DNA of 64,000 bases, taken from assembly GCA_020284085.1 (NCBI GenBank), contig JACEVL010000144.1:747501-811500 (forward strand), read 5' to 3'. The notes beneath the pieces were generated by a model that worked only from the letters and a program-made list of their open reading frames with translations, made no database searches and was not told the DNA's origin. A program made the translations under genes and the position numbers. The DNA is from Aporrectodea caliginosa (taxonomy: Eukaryota; Annelida; Clitellata; Crassiclitellata; Lumbricidae). Each line of letters begins with the position of its first letter. The first letter of the stretch is position 1. Positions 51,743 through 63,530 of this stretch are shown piece after piece.

Positions 51743-54560
51743 AAATCAATCAATCAATCAATCAATCATTTTTAATGATCCAGTTCATCGTAACAAAAAC
51801 AAGTGTTGAACATAAACATTCAATATACAACCAAGTAATGACATGAAGTAACACTTAATTACACAAGTTCAATATGAAGTCCAGAGCAAAAGGCACACCA
51901 ATAAGGGAGAAATTCCCGTTGGGTAGGGCAGGTTAAGAGTGCTAATGGCTGATTTCTCAGAGATAACATAAAGATACTATACTTTATTAATAAAAATGTT
52001 CTATCAATTATAGAATTCATCCTATGACGATAAGCCGGGTTGCGGTAATTTACTGTTATTTAGTAAGTAAGCACGAAAAAGCTGTTAAAATTGAGGGAAA
52101 CCTGTGACATTAAATTTTTAATAGACATCGATATATTGCTCCATAATAGTGGTCCTTTATATCCAATGGAGAATTTGCGTGTGTTAGTTCTAGCATAGGG
52201 ACACATGTAAGAACGATTGCTTTTAGTTTGGATAGTCTGTACCGTAGGAGAAAAAAAGGAGACGAAGGAAGAAGATTCTTCTCGTTTCGATACATTAATT
52301 CGCATATTTTGACATGTTTAATTTGATCAATATTTAGTAACTTAAGATTGTGAAATAGTGGTTTAGTGTGCGTGTTTTATGAAGAGTTAGTAATAATGTT
52401 TCTTGCTTTTTTAAGATTTGAAGTTTAGCTAAATGAGAAGTGTAGGTTGCAGTTCAAATAAGATTACAATGGGTTAAATAGGGGTGAATTAAAGCAAAAT
52501 ATCTGTTCTTAAGTATTTTGGGAGGAAGTAAGTGAGAAATTCCTTTAATTATCCAATGTTTTTCATAATTTCTTTCGATATTTCGTTAATAAGGAAGTTC
52601 CATTTTAGATGTTGGTCAATGAGGACACCCAAGAATTTTGAAGTGTCAGCTTTAGGAATTATAAAGTTATCAATAGTTAACTCATTATCTATTATAGGTA
52701 TGATTTTATTAGAGGTTCTAAAAACTATATAATTGGTGATAGAAATATTTAGATAATTTATTTGCCTTGATCCAGTCTGCTGCCAAGATCAGTTCTTGGT
52801 TTGCAAGTTTTATAAGAGGAATGTGATAGGAATGCATTAGAGTCGTCAGCAAATAGAATAAACCTCAGTAGGGGGGATTAGGAAGATCATTAATATATAT
52901 TAGGAAAAGGAGTGGACCCAGGATGGAACCCTGCGGAACACCAAATAAGATGAACTGAAGATTGGAAAGACTACCATTGCACAGAACCCGCTGAGTACGA
53001 TCAGTAAGATAACTTTTAAACCAGTCAAACGATTTCTTCATAATACCATAGTGTTGTAGCCTAGCTAGAAGAATATTATGATCCACCGAGTCAAAAGCTT
53101 TTGCAAGGTCCAAGATGTGCCTATCGATAATTCAGTGTTATCCATAGCTTTAGAGATCCTATCCTGAATATCTAATAGGGACATTGAAGTCGTGTGCCCA
53201 GGTTGGAATCCATGTTGGAGAGGGTAAAGAAGATTCTTCTGATTGATATTATTATAGGAGAATAGTCTATCATACATTATTCTTTAAAAAAATTGGGAGA
53301 AAAGGTAGGACTGATAAAGGCCGATAGCCCGATAGTTAGATATTTCATTCTTATTACCTTGTTTACAAGTGGAAATTACTTTGGCTGATTTAATTTCCAA
53401 AGGAACGTTCCCATTTTTTAGCGAGCAGTTGATAATATCAGACAAAGGATTGGCAAGTATTTCCATAAGAGGAGATAGAATATGCGGTTCCAAGTCATCC
53501 AGTCCCGCGCTGCGAGAAGCTTAAAGAGTATTATTAATGGTGAGAATTTCACTAGAGGTGGTGGGAAGTACTACAAAGGAATTCAAGAAGGAGGGGTAGG
53601 TAAGATTGAAAAGTTTTCTCTTCTGGTGGAATTTTCAACGATAATGATTCAGCTAGTCCAGTGAAGTAGGAGTTAAATTAAATTTTATTAGCTACGCTGA
53701 CCGAGTTGGTTACGGGTTGAATATCTATTATAGGCCTACTTCTTTAAATTAATACTTACATCATTGTTATTCCTCTTAATTATCACTTGATAACCTCCCA
53801 GATTTTTTAATATCATTATTATAGCCTACTTCATAAAGTCACCAGCATAGTAGGATTTTCCTAAACTATCTAATATTTCTATATTGATTTCGATAGTCAG
53901 GAAATGTTTTCTTGCTATCTGGTGTAGGGTTCTTTATAGGTTTCCTACACAATATAAATTTTTTGCTTTTTTAAACAGACCTTAATAAGCCTTTTTCATC
54001 CAAGGATTTTGAGGGGTATTTTAGGGCTCTTTTGGGGATGAAGCGGGCAAGCAAGATTATAGTTATGTTTGATTAAGTTTAGAAACGAGTCATAGGCCAA
54101 ATTTGTCTAATTTGCCAAGCACAGCTATTTAATGGGGTCCAGTCAGTTTGAGTAAGTAATTCCTTGAATGTAGTTAACGTTTCCTTAGTTATAGTTATAG
54201 TGAATTCAGTTTTGCTTAGTATTCGAAGAGTAACAGGTGTATTTTTAGCCAGGTAATAATAGGCAAATGGTCAGAAATATCAGTCATATTATAGCAGAAT
54301 CAGTAAGCCTATCAACAATATTAGTAAAGATATTATCAATTAGAGTACTGGAGGTTGGAGTAATTCTGATCGGTTGTAAGATTAGGGGTAGAAAGTGTTG
54401 GCTATCATGGAATTTAGGAATATTTGGGTGGTGGCTAATAACGGAGGGGTGATGCTAGAACAATTATCACAGGGCTTTAAGTTTAATGAGGTACCAGAAA
54501 AAGTCATAATTATGCCAGGACTTTCCACAGGAGGAACAGGTACAGGTTTCATCACAATCA
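51743..54560 (-). mobile_element. Degraded CR1/L2-like non-LTR retrotransposon (about 2.8 kb, minus strand)
   Basis: Domains in order on the minus strand: endonuclease C-terminal end around 54390-54230 (TPTSSTLIDNIFTNIVDRL then DISDHLPIIT); RT at 53493-52810 with blocks [69 protein letters not shown], and a FADD box (FILFADDSNAFLSH) in a shifted frame; FLGVLIDQHLKWN near 52640-52600; and the post-RT domain at 52305-52060 (NRSYMCPYARTNTRKFSIGY, KGPLLWSNI). The 3' tail is (TGAT)n at 51745-51768. Several frameshifts and stops mean it is inactive. The 5' part is missing or unrecognised. Confidence 0.85.
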
Positions 54561-54756
54561 GAAATTAGAGTATTGCATACATAACAAACTAACGCACCAC
54601 AATACTAAATGGTCGGCAATATGCCGATCAATGTTCATACAAGTAAATATTACGCAAAAAGAAAAAATCTAACAGATGAAATGCTAGCCGAAACCATCGA
54701 CAGTTAAAAACACATAGGGGCCTACTACTATCCAAATTTGAAAATACTAAATATGA

Positions 54757-54885
54757 TGCAGTGTAAGCGACTTCATTACTTTTTCCTAGCCTCGGCATAT
54801 GAGTGCCAACGGCCAGTCTTCTCCCTAGCCGTCTGTTCTTCCCACAGATAGTGTACGGTCAGTGTACTCATTATAGCTGAGTTGG
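54757..54885 (-). mobile_element. tRNA-derived SINE S1, copy f (3' part)
   Basis: GCGACTTCATTACTTTTTCC, TAGCCTCGGCATATGAG and GTGTACTCATTATAGCTGAG match the S1 body in reverse. The tRNA head is missing. Confidence 0.65.
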
Positions 54886-55049
54886 AACTTAAGGCGAGAT
54901 TAACTTTTAAATTAAAGATAAAGAAAACACATAATTTCAAAAAATAAGTAAATGATCAACGAGAAAATATGGTGCAGCATTACCAAGAATGCATATTGCT
55001 TCCAAGATTTGAAGACATTGGAATCAATTTAGTAATTGTAGGCTAATTA

Positions 55050-55400
55050 CTAAGTAAGTAAGTATATTCTTTATTGAACCAGGTGCAATCCGCATTACGG
55101 TGTACATACATCATTCATATATATAATAAATAATCAACAGTCAATATGAATAAAGCAGTCTAACTATAAAAGTCTTTTTCATATTATGGTCAGCTAAAGG
55201 TAAAACACGGTCATGTGACCGGGTTCGAATGGAATAGGCCAACAGCTTTTTTGGAGGGAGAAACCTATTGAGAACATGGCCCGGGTTTCCCAGGACCGCC
55301 TAAGACAGTAACTGTATCACACCAGTGTCTAACGCACGAGGCATCAGCCGATGGCGCACAAAAACCAAACCGTAATCAGATTGATCCATACATAGGCCAC
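55050..55400. repeat. LINE 3' end (minus) and R6 repeat copy
   Basis: AAGTAAGTAAGTATATTCTT followed by GGTGCAATCCGCATTACGG matches the ACTT-tailed ends at 51386 and 63020. R6 lies at 55325-55395 (GCATCAGCCGATGGCGCAC). Confidence 0.5.
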
Positions 55401-55499
55401 AGAGGTTAAGCACAGTGACTGTTAAACATTGTTCATGTGAGGCTTACCTTAAGTGAATGTCGCCTGCAAACAAAGGTCCAGATATCTTTCTGTCTGTTT

Positions 55500-56267
55500 A
55501 ACTCTTTTCTGATGGACAGTTCGACTGTTTGAAATGCCATTCTTGTGGATCATTCGATTGTTGGTCGATTTGCGTCTAAAAATGCAGTTATATCGACGAA
55601 ACTTCGAACTTCAACTTTTCTTGTTGACATTTTTGATGATTTTCTGTTCGAAACGGCAATTGCGTGTCGCACATATGATTCTTGTTCGATTGGTGGGTGT
55701 CTTCTTTAACTGGCTTCGTTGAATTTCGAATTTGTAGGCCTACTTCTTCAAATCGACGATTTTCGATGATTTTCTGTTCAAACTGTCTAATCTCGCATTT
55801 CCAAACGAATCTCGACTCGTTTCCTATAGATACGAAACAGTCAATGCAAAGATGACGTCATCACTAGAAGATGACGTCGTCGCAAGAAGGCTTTGCTTAT
55901 TATAATATACGTCATTAGTATTATCAGTATTGTTGTAACTCGCCTAAATCAAGGACGCTATTTACAGGCGTCCATACCTTAATCAATTTACGGGCCATGG
56001 TTGGGTTACTCGTGCTTCTCCTACAGTAGGCCTATGTCCAAGAAATCCTTACCTGCACATTAACTCTCTCGTGAGTCGTAACGTAGGGTTACAGTAATTG
56101 CAGGCCTTAGTCTCACATGCTTCAGGAAATCTTACCCTAATCCATCCACTCCACCACCTTCCAATTCCTCTCTTTATAAACACAACCCATCGTTTTATTC
56201 TCTTATCCAGAGGTTGGTTCAATAATCTGTCGTCACTTGGCCAAGTTTTATTGCAGCCGTGAGTAGT
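55500..56267. other. Spacer with a weak 130-bp periodicity
   Basis: TTTGATGATTTTCTGTTCGA at 55631 recurs as TTCGATGATTTTCTGTTCAA at 55761 with similar surroundings. TAGAAGATGACGTC repeats nearby. No gene seen. Confidence 0.35.
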
Positions 56268-56389
56268 GACCCTACCAACCAGCATGTCCGTAGGCTATAG
56301 GTCAAGTGGGCCCATATATGGGCTCTATACGGGTCCCATATGGGAATATGGGTCCTATTTGAGCTTTGTATGGGCATGCTGGCAGGGTA
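56268..56389. mobile_element. Short MITE with inverted ends
   Basis: ACCCTACCAACCAGCATGTCC at the left and GGGCATGCTGGCAGGGT at the right are inverted. The interior is rich in nested CCCATAT/ATATGGG palindromes. About 120 bp, no coding capacity. Confidence 0.6.
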
Positions 56390-56899
56390 CTATCCATATT
56401 TATTTGGATAGTCTAATAATTTTACTTATTAGCGTCTCGTTTGCAGTGTTAAATTAGATTTAATGTTTGATTTTAAATGTTTAATTGTTTAATTCTGAAG
56501 TTTTGCCGCCCTCCGTAATTCACCGCTCCAGGCCGCGGCCTCATTTGTTCATTTAGGCTACTATAGAATCCATATCTATCTAGGCTATGTCTGGGATTCT
56601 GACAACCGAATTTTGTTCTTCCGTTCTTATCCGTTGATATCCTCTGAGTCTGATCCGATGCAGCGTGGTAACTGTATAGGCCTATGTCTGTCTGTCTGTG
56701 TATGTTTGTCTGTTCGTCTGTCTATGTTTGTCTCTCCGTCCATCTATCCGTCTGTCTGTCGTTGTGTTATTCCAAACCTAGGCTATATGACACTCTTCAA
56801 TATCAGCATGCAGAAGCTAAGGCCGCAGAAACATTTCTAAACATTGAGACACTGCCAACGAAGCACAGCCGCATATGCTGTGGCCTCCAACCAGACAGT

Positions 56900-57355
56900 C
56901 ACTTCTAGTTAACATACAATACTCTCACATCTCTACCTTTATGTTTGACGAACTTCATTGGCTCCCTCTGCATGCTCACATACAATTTAAAATCCTCTCT
57001 CTGATCTTCAAGGCTCAGAGGGGTCTTGCCCCGCAATATCTGGTTGGCGTAATACTTCGGCCTCACTCAGCTTCCTCCCACCGTCCACTTCGTTCCTGCA
57101 ATAGACTTGACCTCTTGGTTCCCCGTAGTAGAACTGCTATGGCTCAGGCTCGTTCCTTTGCTTCAATTGGTCCCTCTCTTTGGAATGCTCTTTCTCCTTC
57201 TGTTCGCTCTAAAATTCTCTCTGGCAGTCTCTCTTCTTCCTTCGCTTTTCTCAAAACCTGTTTATTTTCGCGGGGCTTAGCACACTGGGAGCGCTTCTGA
57301 ACGGTTCACCCTACGAGAGGCGCTTTACAAATACTTAAATACGATACGATACGAA
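56900..57355 (+). mobile_element. 5'-truncated CR1-like LINE 3' end
   Basis: The forward frame encodes LHWLPLHAHIQFKILSLIFK, APQYLVGVI, LVPRSRTAMAQARSFASIGP and SLWNALSPSVR, the post-RT domain of CR1/L2-type LINEs. It ends GGCGCTTTACAAATACTTAA with a short ATACG repeat tail at 57335-57355. Confidence 0.85.
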
Positions 57356-57360
57356 TCGAG

Positions 57361-57960
57361 GCACATTGTTTACATTGGTTTTGGCTCCTACTAGTTATTA
57401 ATGTTTCAATAATATCAACAGCACATTTTCGGTGTAGGCCTAGTCTTCGACAACAGTCGTAGGCCTACGTATGCACGTAGGTCTATACGATTTTATTGCT
57501 CCTCTTCTCAGTTCCGACAAGCCGTCTTCTGATTGCTTTATATTCTTCCGCGTTCAGAAGATCCAAAAGAACGTAGCCTTTGAAACGTAACAGATTCAAC
57601 GTTTCTGAGTGGCGCTATATAAACGCCAATACTCTCGCACATGAGTAGCCTACTACCGCGTATACCTCTTCTTTCACATCCTGGGTCCATTTCAAACCAA
57701 AGGCGGTTGAATAGAATTGCGTGCGCGACTGAAGAACGAGGAGGCCACCTAGCGGTTGGTGCTACGACAGCTGCAGCTGTACCATTACCATTTCCGGATC
57801 CGGTCGGCTGAAGTAATGGCGATAGGATGCGTCATGGCCGAGGAGCTTAAAGCGGTCGTTTGACTGATGACTGTCGCTGTAAGATGTCGCCTCCTCTCTT
57901 CGATGAGCGATAAGTGTTCGCCATTCAATATGGAGAACTGTTGAGATCCAGATTCTTAGA
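57361..57960. other. Spacer, no gene seen
   Basis: A LINE-like 3' motif GAGTGGCGCTATATAAACGC occurs at 57608-57627. The GC-richer part 57700-57930 has no recognisable exon. Confidence 0.4.
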
Positions 57961-57969
57961 AGCTACTAA

Positions 57970-58092
57970 CGTGTGTTTGTACGTGTGTGTGTGAGTGTAT
58001 GTGTATGTTTGTTTGTGTATTTGTATGTGTGTGTATGTTGATGCATACTTATGTATATGCATGTGTGTGGGTGTGTATGTGTGTGTGTGTGT

Positions 58093-58175
<83 letters not shown>

Positions 58176-58420
58176 TAAGTGAGCTTGTATGCATGCGTGT
58201 GTGTTTGTGTGTATGTGTTGGTTTGTGTGTATGCGCGTGGGTGTATATGTGTAAGTGGGTTTTTGTGTATGCGTGTGTTTGCGTGGGTGTATACATGTAT
58301 GTGTGTGAGCTTGTATATGTGTATGTGAATGCGTGCATGTGCTTATGTATATGTTTGTGCGTATTTGGATGCGCGTGTGTGTGTGTGTATGTGGGTGCAT
58401 ATGTGTGTGTAGAAATATAT
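57970..58420 (+). repeat. (GT)n-rich microsatellite
   Basis: Pure GT core at 58075-58171 flanked by imperfect GTGTATGT DNA. Long frames of poly-CV or HTHT are artefacts. Confidence 0.95.
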
Positions 58421-58870
58421 GTAGTTCATATGTACATGCAATGATGCAATGGTTGTGATTGATTGCAGAGGCAGTGACAATTAAAGCAGAGGAGAGCGGT
58501 CATAACCTCGACGAGTGTGAGGACGCAAGCCTTGCGCCTAAACGAAAATCGGTCTAAACATAGACAGATAGACATATGCGCAATACATGGTCTGGTCTTG
58601 TCTTGTCTTGTATTGTATTGTCTTTTCTTGTCTTTTCTTCAGCCGTCCTCTATCCGAGGATTGGCCGCATCAAAGACAATTTTGTTTCATCCAATTTTGT
58701 TTCTTGCCTCTTTCAATAACCGTCGAATGATATTCCAGTACACGACTTTATGTTAGCCGTGATCTCTTGATCTCAAGCTTTCAATATATCTCAAAGGAAG
58801 TTGCTGCTCCCTAGCCCATAGAAATGACATCCAAGAATGCTGAATACTGTGCTTTAAAAACCTAAATACT

Positions 58871-58871
58871 A

Positions 58872-58909
<38 letters not shown>

Positions 58910-59013
58910 ACTGCTACTGCTACTGCTACTGCTACCACCACCACCACCACTACCACCACCACCACCACCACCACTACCACCACCACCACCACCACTGCTA
59001 CTGCTACTGCTAC

Positions 59014-59078
<65 letters not shown>

Positions 59079-59082
59079 CTAC

Positions 59083-59137
<55 letters not shown>

Positions 59138-59140
59138 TAA

Positions 59141-59199
<59 letters not shown>

Positions 59200-59262
59200 T
59201 GATGAAATGATGATGATGATGGTTGATGATGATTATGATAGGATGATGATGATGATGATCGA
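58871..59262 (+). repeat. Compound trinucleotide array (CTG, CCA, AAT, GAT)
   Basis: CTG at 58875-58930, CCA/CCACTA at 58935-58995, AAT at 59010-59196, and GAT at 59196-59262. Switches between pure trinucleotides are abrupt. Frames are artefacts. Confidence 0.95.
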
Positions 59263-60459
59263 TGCTGGACATGCAACAGGACTTTGAAGAGTGCAAAAAT
59301 TCTCTCATGTTTATAAACAGAAGCATTGACCAGTCACTGTGGCGCAGACGTTAAAAAAATGAGAACCGAGGAAGACACACTGAATTTGATTTCTGATTTG
59401 GTATAAATAGTATTTGGCAACAATACTTGTTTTTCTTAATAATAAGTTGCCAAAAAATAATAATAATAAGGCGACTTTCTTTGCGCCACCCTGTTTATAG
59501 ATTAAGCACCTCGGATTGGAACAAACAGGAGACCGAACCGATTAGCTCATGACTAATGACGGCTTAATAGCCTAATGATGATGAAAACAGTCAATTTAAT
59601 TAGCCTGTATATGAGTTTGTTGACTTATGGAAAAATAAATTTTGTCTTTTAATGAAAATAGTAATTATAGTAATCATTACGCTATCCGTGATTTCTGAAA
59701 TCCTCCGATTTCTGAGGTAAAAAAATAATAGTAAAGGTGCGTCCATTTAAATTACGGCGATGCCTGGACTTCTTGCATTATAGCATCGCTATCTCTTTTC
59801 TGTAACCATGGAAACAACGCCATAACGCGGTTCCGTCACGTGCAAAGTCATTGTGATTCTCTGGTGTCCATGGAAACAACACTACTGCAGGCTGGTTCCC
59901 TTGCACGCAACATCGCTCTATGTCTCTCTGCACGCATACACTGTATATCTGCTCGCTGCAGAAGACGAGTGCGGCCTCAATACGTGGCCATAGAGTATAA
60001 ATCTCCCGTTCTGTGTTGCATGCACCACGCTAGCAAACGTACAGACCGACCAGAAATCTATGGACACATAGTGACCCGCTTTAGAGAGGCACTCACATGC
60101 TTCCTTGGACAGACAGATATACAGGCGCCATATAAATCTCGCTTGCGCAACACGTATAGGATTGGACGACGCTGAAAGGTAAGTATGTATCAGCATTCGT
60201 CGATGACATTTCTATTGGCTGAAGAGTAGAGCGCCATTGTAACGGCCTGGCTGTGTTACGGTGCCATATAAATTGTCACTGTTATTATTATTGTTATAGC
60301 GACTTCCGTTGAGATATCTTGAACGAATTCCTAAGACAATAAACCAGTGTAGTGCGTTGTGTAGATCCGATATCTATTAACAGCTATGCCAGATAGAATT
60401 CTAAGTCAACTGATAGACCCTATCAGTTTGAAAGAAATAGCTCCAAGGAACCCAAGGAA
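59263..60459. other. Spacer without a recognised gene
   Basis: CACTGTGGCGCAGACG at 59336 and CTTTGCGCCACCCTGT at 59476 may be the inverted ends of a MITE of about 160 bp. A 111-codon frame at 59840-60175 has no family signature. Confidence 0.4.
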
Positions 60460-61240
60460 GACATAATCGTAATTGTAACTAGACTCCAAATTTTTAAAGC
60501 TACTATACTAAAGCTATCTTCCAACTAGAGAGGGACTGTTCGTCGGCAGCGTCATTGTGTGTGCGAACGCTGTCACCTGTCGTCGCTGTATACACTATCG
60601 ACGCAACTTGGTCCAGAGACTCTGAACATCCCTGCCATCTGTCAGCTGTCGACGTGAAGCTGTTGGTTGGTTCTACGTGTGTGTGTGGTCCCGCCTCTAG
60701 TGACTCTTTCAAGCTTACTGTGCATTGTTTTGCAAACTCATGTAATATACTCGTTTGTAATAACATTTTACATCATATGCTAGCGCATAGAGCGCCTCTC
60801 AGTAGATATCTTGAATGGGCGCTATATAAATGATCAATTACATTATATTTCATTACTGAGATCAGGGCACCAGCTTATTCACAAGCGCTGCGTCAAGAGG
60901 GACCCAGAGATCGATGTCCAGTGGAGGTCCGAGTCCGGTTGCCAGAGATACCAGAGAGAGGCAAAGCAGATGGTTGCGGTGAGTTTCGTTGAGGGCGAGA
61001 AAGCTTGGGGATCGGATGGATTATGGTAGGCTTATGGTAGGAATTCTTGAAGAGGTGAGACTTCAAAATGAGTGGAAGCCCGTGGGGTGATGAGTAGAGG
61101 AGCCTAAGGCAGAAGACGGTGAGTGAGTGCACTGAGTGACAGTATTGGTGGGGGAAACTGAGAATATGCGGAATTTCAGAGGGAAGTTCGTTCCAGAGTT
61201 GAGGTGCAGTATGGAATATGCATCAGTTGGAGAACTTTTA
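60460..61240. repeat. R5 pieces, LINE 3' end and R7-like repeat
   Basis: R5-like TAACTAGACTCCAAATTTTT at 60475; LINE 3' motif GGCGCTATATAAATGATC at 60818; R5-like GGCACCAGCTTATTCACAAG at 60867; R7-like material to about 61210. No host exon seen. Confidence 0.5.
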
Positions 61241-61539
61241 CGACAAAATTAATCTATAGGCTAAATTCTATTAGGCGAACAGAACTTTTGTATATTTGGA
61301 TAAATAATCGAAGAAACTTTGATTACAGTAATTACTGAAATTATGTCATCATCCTTTAACGGGTTTCTATAATTAGTTATCTATTTTTATCGTTGAGAAA
61401 GTCACATTTAATTAGCGTTAAACTTAATTAGCGTAGATTTAATCACCGAAGAGGACCTGAATTACATAAATTTTGCATATTTTTAAAACTAACTCAAGAA
61501 AGGACGAATGCAGAAAACAAAAAACAATATCGTAAGTAT

Positions 61540-61705
61540 GTATGTTTTATGTATGTATATATGTATGTATGCATGTATGTATGCATGTGTATGTTTGTAT
61601 GTATGTATTATGTACTATGTATTATGCTTGTATGCTTGTATGTATGTATGTATGTGTGTATGTATGTATGTATGTATGTATGTATGCATGTATGTATGTA
61701 TGGCT
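61540..61705 (+). repeat. (TGTA)n-rich microsatellite
   Basis: Imperfect TATG tetranucleotide array. Confidence 0.95.
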
Positions 61706-61734
61706 GTATTTGTCTATATCTGAATATATGTACT

Positions 61735-61885
61735 TATAGTGCGACTTTAACGAGCCTCACATGGTAATAATACAGAGCTGAAATACATTTATCGTCAAAT
61801 TGGTTAATTATTAACCAATTTGACGATAAATGTATTTGAGCTCTGTTATAACCATGTGAGGTTCGTATTCGCATTATAGTCTTTC
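61735..61885. mobile_element. Near-perfect palindromic MITE (150-bp hairpin)
   Basis: CCTCACATGGTAATAATACA through AATTGGTTAAT on the left is mirrored by ATTAACCAATT through ATAACCATGTGAGG on the right, with almost no loop at 61807-61811. The weaker outer arms are TATAGTGCGACTTTAACGAG and CGTATTCGCATTATAG. The whole element could fold into one long hairpin. Confidence 0.85.
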
Positions 61886-61904
61886 TGTACTCACTATATT
61901 CAGG

Positions 61905-62105
61905 TCAGTCAAAGCAAACAACGAAAACTGACGGAAATCATGGAAAATTCCACTTCCACCGACAGTCCAATCCCCGAAGAACTGAAATCCATTTCCTTAA
62001 GTGAGACGACATCTAGCGTGGCTGAACGTACACTCACAACAACAACAACGACAACGATGATGATATCGTCGTTTCTTTCTTTCATCATCGTCATCATCGA
62101 ATACG
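61905..62105 (+). other. Possible exon upstream of a transmembrane exon
   Basis: Open frame from ATG 61964 region: MENSTSTDSPIPEELKSISL then SETTSSVAERTLTTTTTTT. Ser/Thr-rich, as in an extracellular stalk. A 70-bp part (61968-62036) is duplicated at 62432-62500 downstream. It is in a different frame from the next exon, so either a splice lies between or this is not coding. Confidence 0.35.
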
Positions 62106-62109
62106 ACCA

Positions 62110-62309
62110 GCGTTCTGAATCCCTGTTTGACGGAGACGCACAGTTCTATCACAACTTCCGGTGACGTCCTTCCGCCGGAAGTGGACTGTGGACACAAGGG
62201 AACCGGTTTCGTGACTGTCATCTGGTGCGTGGTTATCGGACTGACGTGTGTGGCTATCTTCATCGTCTTCCTGCTCATGATACTGATTGCTCGGCACCGC
62301 AAGGATAAG
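62110..62309 (+). CDS. Single-pass transmembrane exon of an unidentified membrane protein
   Basis: A possible exon from about 62110 (after TACGACCAG) to a GTAAGA donor at 62310. It encodes a Ser/Thr-bearing stalk (TETHSSITTSGDVLPPEVDC), then a hydrophobic segment VIWCVVIGLTCVAIFIVFLL of about 25 residues and a basic stop-transfer tail IARHRKDK. This is a type I membrane topology. It ends in phase 0 and must continue beyond. I do not recognise the protein; a receptor or adhesion molecule would fit. Downstream exons are not visible in the window. Confidence 0.5.
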
Positions 62310-62431
62310 GTAAGATATACTATGACCTATGGTTGATATGCATCTGCATAATGGTTATGGTAATTGAAAATTTATGTAGCGTCTCTTCAAGAGAGAATAA
62401 ATGTATAACTATGTATTTTAGTAATATAGTC

Positions 62432-62500
62432 CAATCCCAGAAGAACTGAAATCTATTTCCTTAAGTGAGACGACATCTAGCGTGGCTGAACGTATACACT
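62432..62500 (+). repeat. Duplicate of 61968-62036
   Basis: TCCAATCCCAGAAGAACTGA to GCGTGGCTGAACGTA with few changes (about 95% identical by eye), placed on the far side of the transmembrane exon. This suggests a recent local duplication. Confidence 0.85.
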
Positions 62501-62579
62501 CACGATAAATAAGTATGTAATTAATTATATACATGGATATTGTGTACACACATGCACATGTATGAGCAAATGTACATGT

Positions 62580-62629
<50 letters not shown>

Positions 62630-62656
62630 CTCACACACACACACACACACACACTG
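62580..62656 (+). repeat. (CA)n microsatellite
   Basis: CA arrays at 62580-62625 and 62633-62654 separated by TACCT. Confidence 0.95.
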
Positions 62657-63280
62657 AACTGCTCCTCTTCTTCTCTTCTGGTTAAAGTTCAAAGGCAAAT
62701 TCCCTTGTATTCAACTTTAAGTATGGATGTCCATTGCAAGCGCTCGTGAATAAACTGGTGCCCTGCGCTAAGCTTTAGAGTAGCGCTATAGAAATATAAC
62801 AGTAGTTCGCCATGAGTAACATAAAGTTATACTGCTGGTTCCTAGAATAAAGATGTTTAAGAACCACTGGACCAAAGAGGGTCTTTATGCTTTGTCTAAG
62901 ACTCTCTCCTCAAAGGCTCTAGATTCTTTACTCGTCACTCGAGGAAAGGCATAAACTCTATAGCCCACAGTTGTACAATCACGACAGTTATTTTCATCAC
63001 AAAACTGTAGTAAGTTTAAGTAGTAAGAAAGTAAGTTATATCCTTTATTATACAAATCGCTAACCGCATTTTGGTACAATCACGACAGTTGTATTCTATT
63101 TATCGTCACAAAACTGTTGGTAGAATATTTACTATTTTACTTGGTTGTGCGCTCGCATTTGTTTGTTTTTTCAACCCTGACAATGTGACATGCTGTTTTC
63201 TTGTTTGTTTGTCTATGCAAACCCTGACAATGTGCCATGCAGCCAGATAATTTCAGTGTGACTATGAATTAGTTATGCAT
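62657..63280. other. R5 copy (minus), ACTT-tailed LINE end and spacer
   Basis: 62736-62795 is R5 in reverse (GCGCTCGTGAATAAACTGGT, GCCCTGCGCTAAGC). 63015-63075 resembles the ACTT-tailed ends at 51386 and 55050. No gene seen. Confidence 0.5.
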
Positions 63281-63530
63281 CGAAGATTGATTTTGGTTGA
63301 GTGTTCAGTTGATTGAATGATTGATTGGTTGTTTGATTCGTTGATTGATTCATTGGTAGATTCTATGATTAAGTCATTGATTGAGTCACTTATTGATTCT
63401 TTTATTTATATATTGATTGATTAATTCTTCGATTTATCGATTGATCAATCGAATTTGATTGATGGATTGATTGATTAATTGTTTTATTTATTGATTGATT
63501 CATTGAATAATTGATATATTGATTCCGTGC
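63281..63530 (+). repeat. Degenerate (ATTG)n tract
   Basis: GATTGATTGATT-type repeats with many interruptions. Confidence 0.8.

Noticed and set aside
57966..58444. Frames of 140-150 codons in GT-rich DNA
   Set aside because: Dinucleotide repeat artefact.
59840..60175. 111-codon open frame
   Set aside because: No recognisable domain, overlapped by an equal minus frame, lies in repeat-rich spacer.
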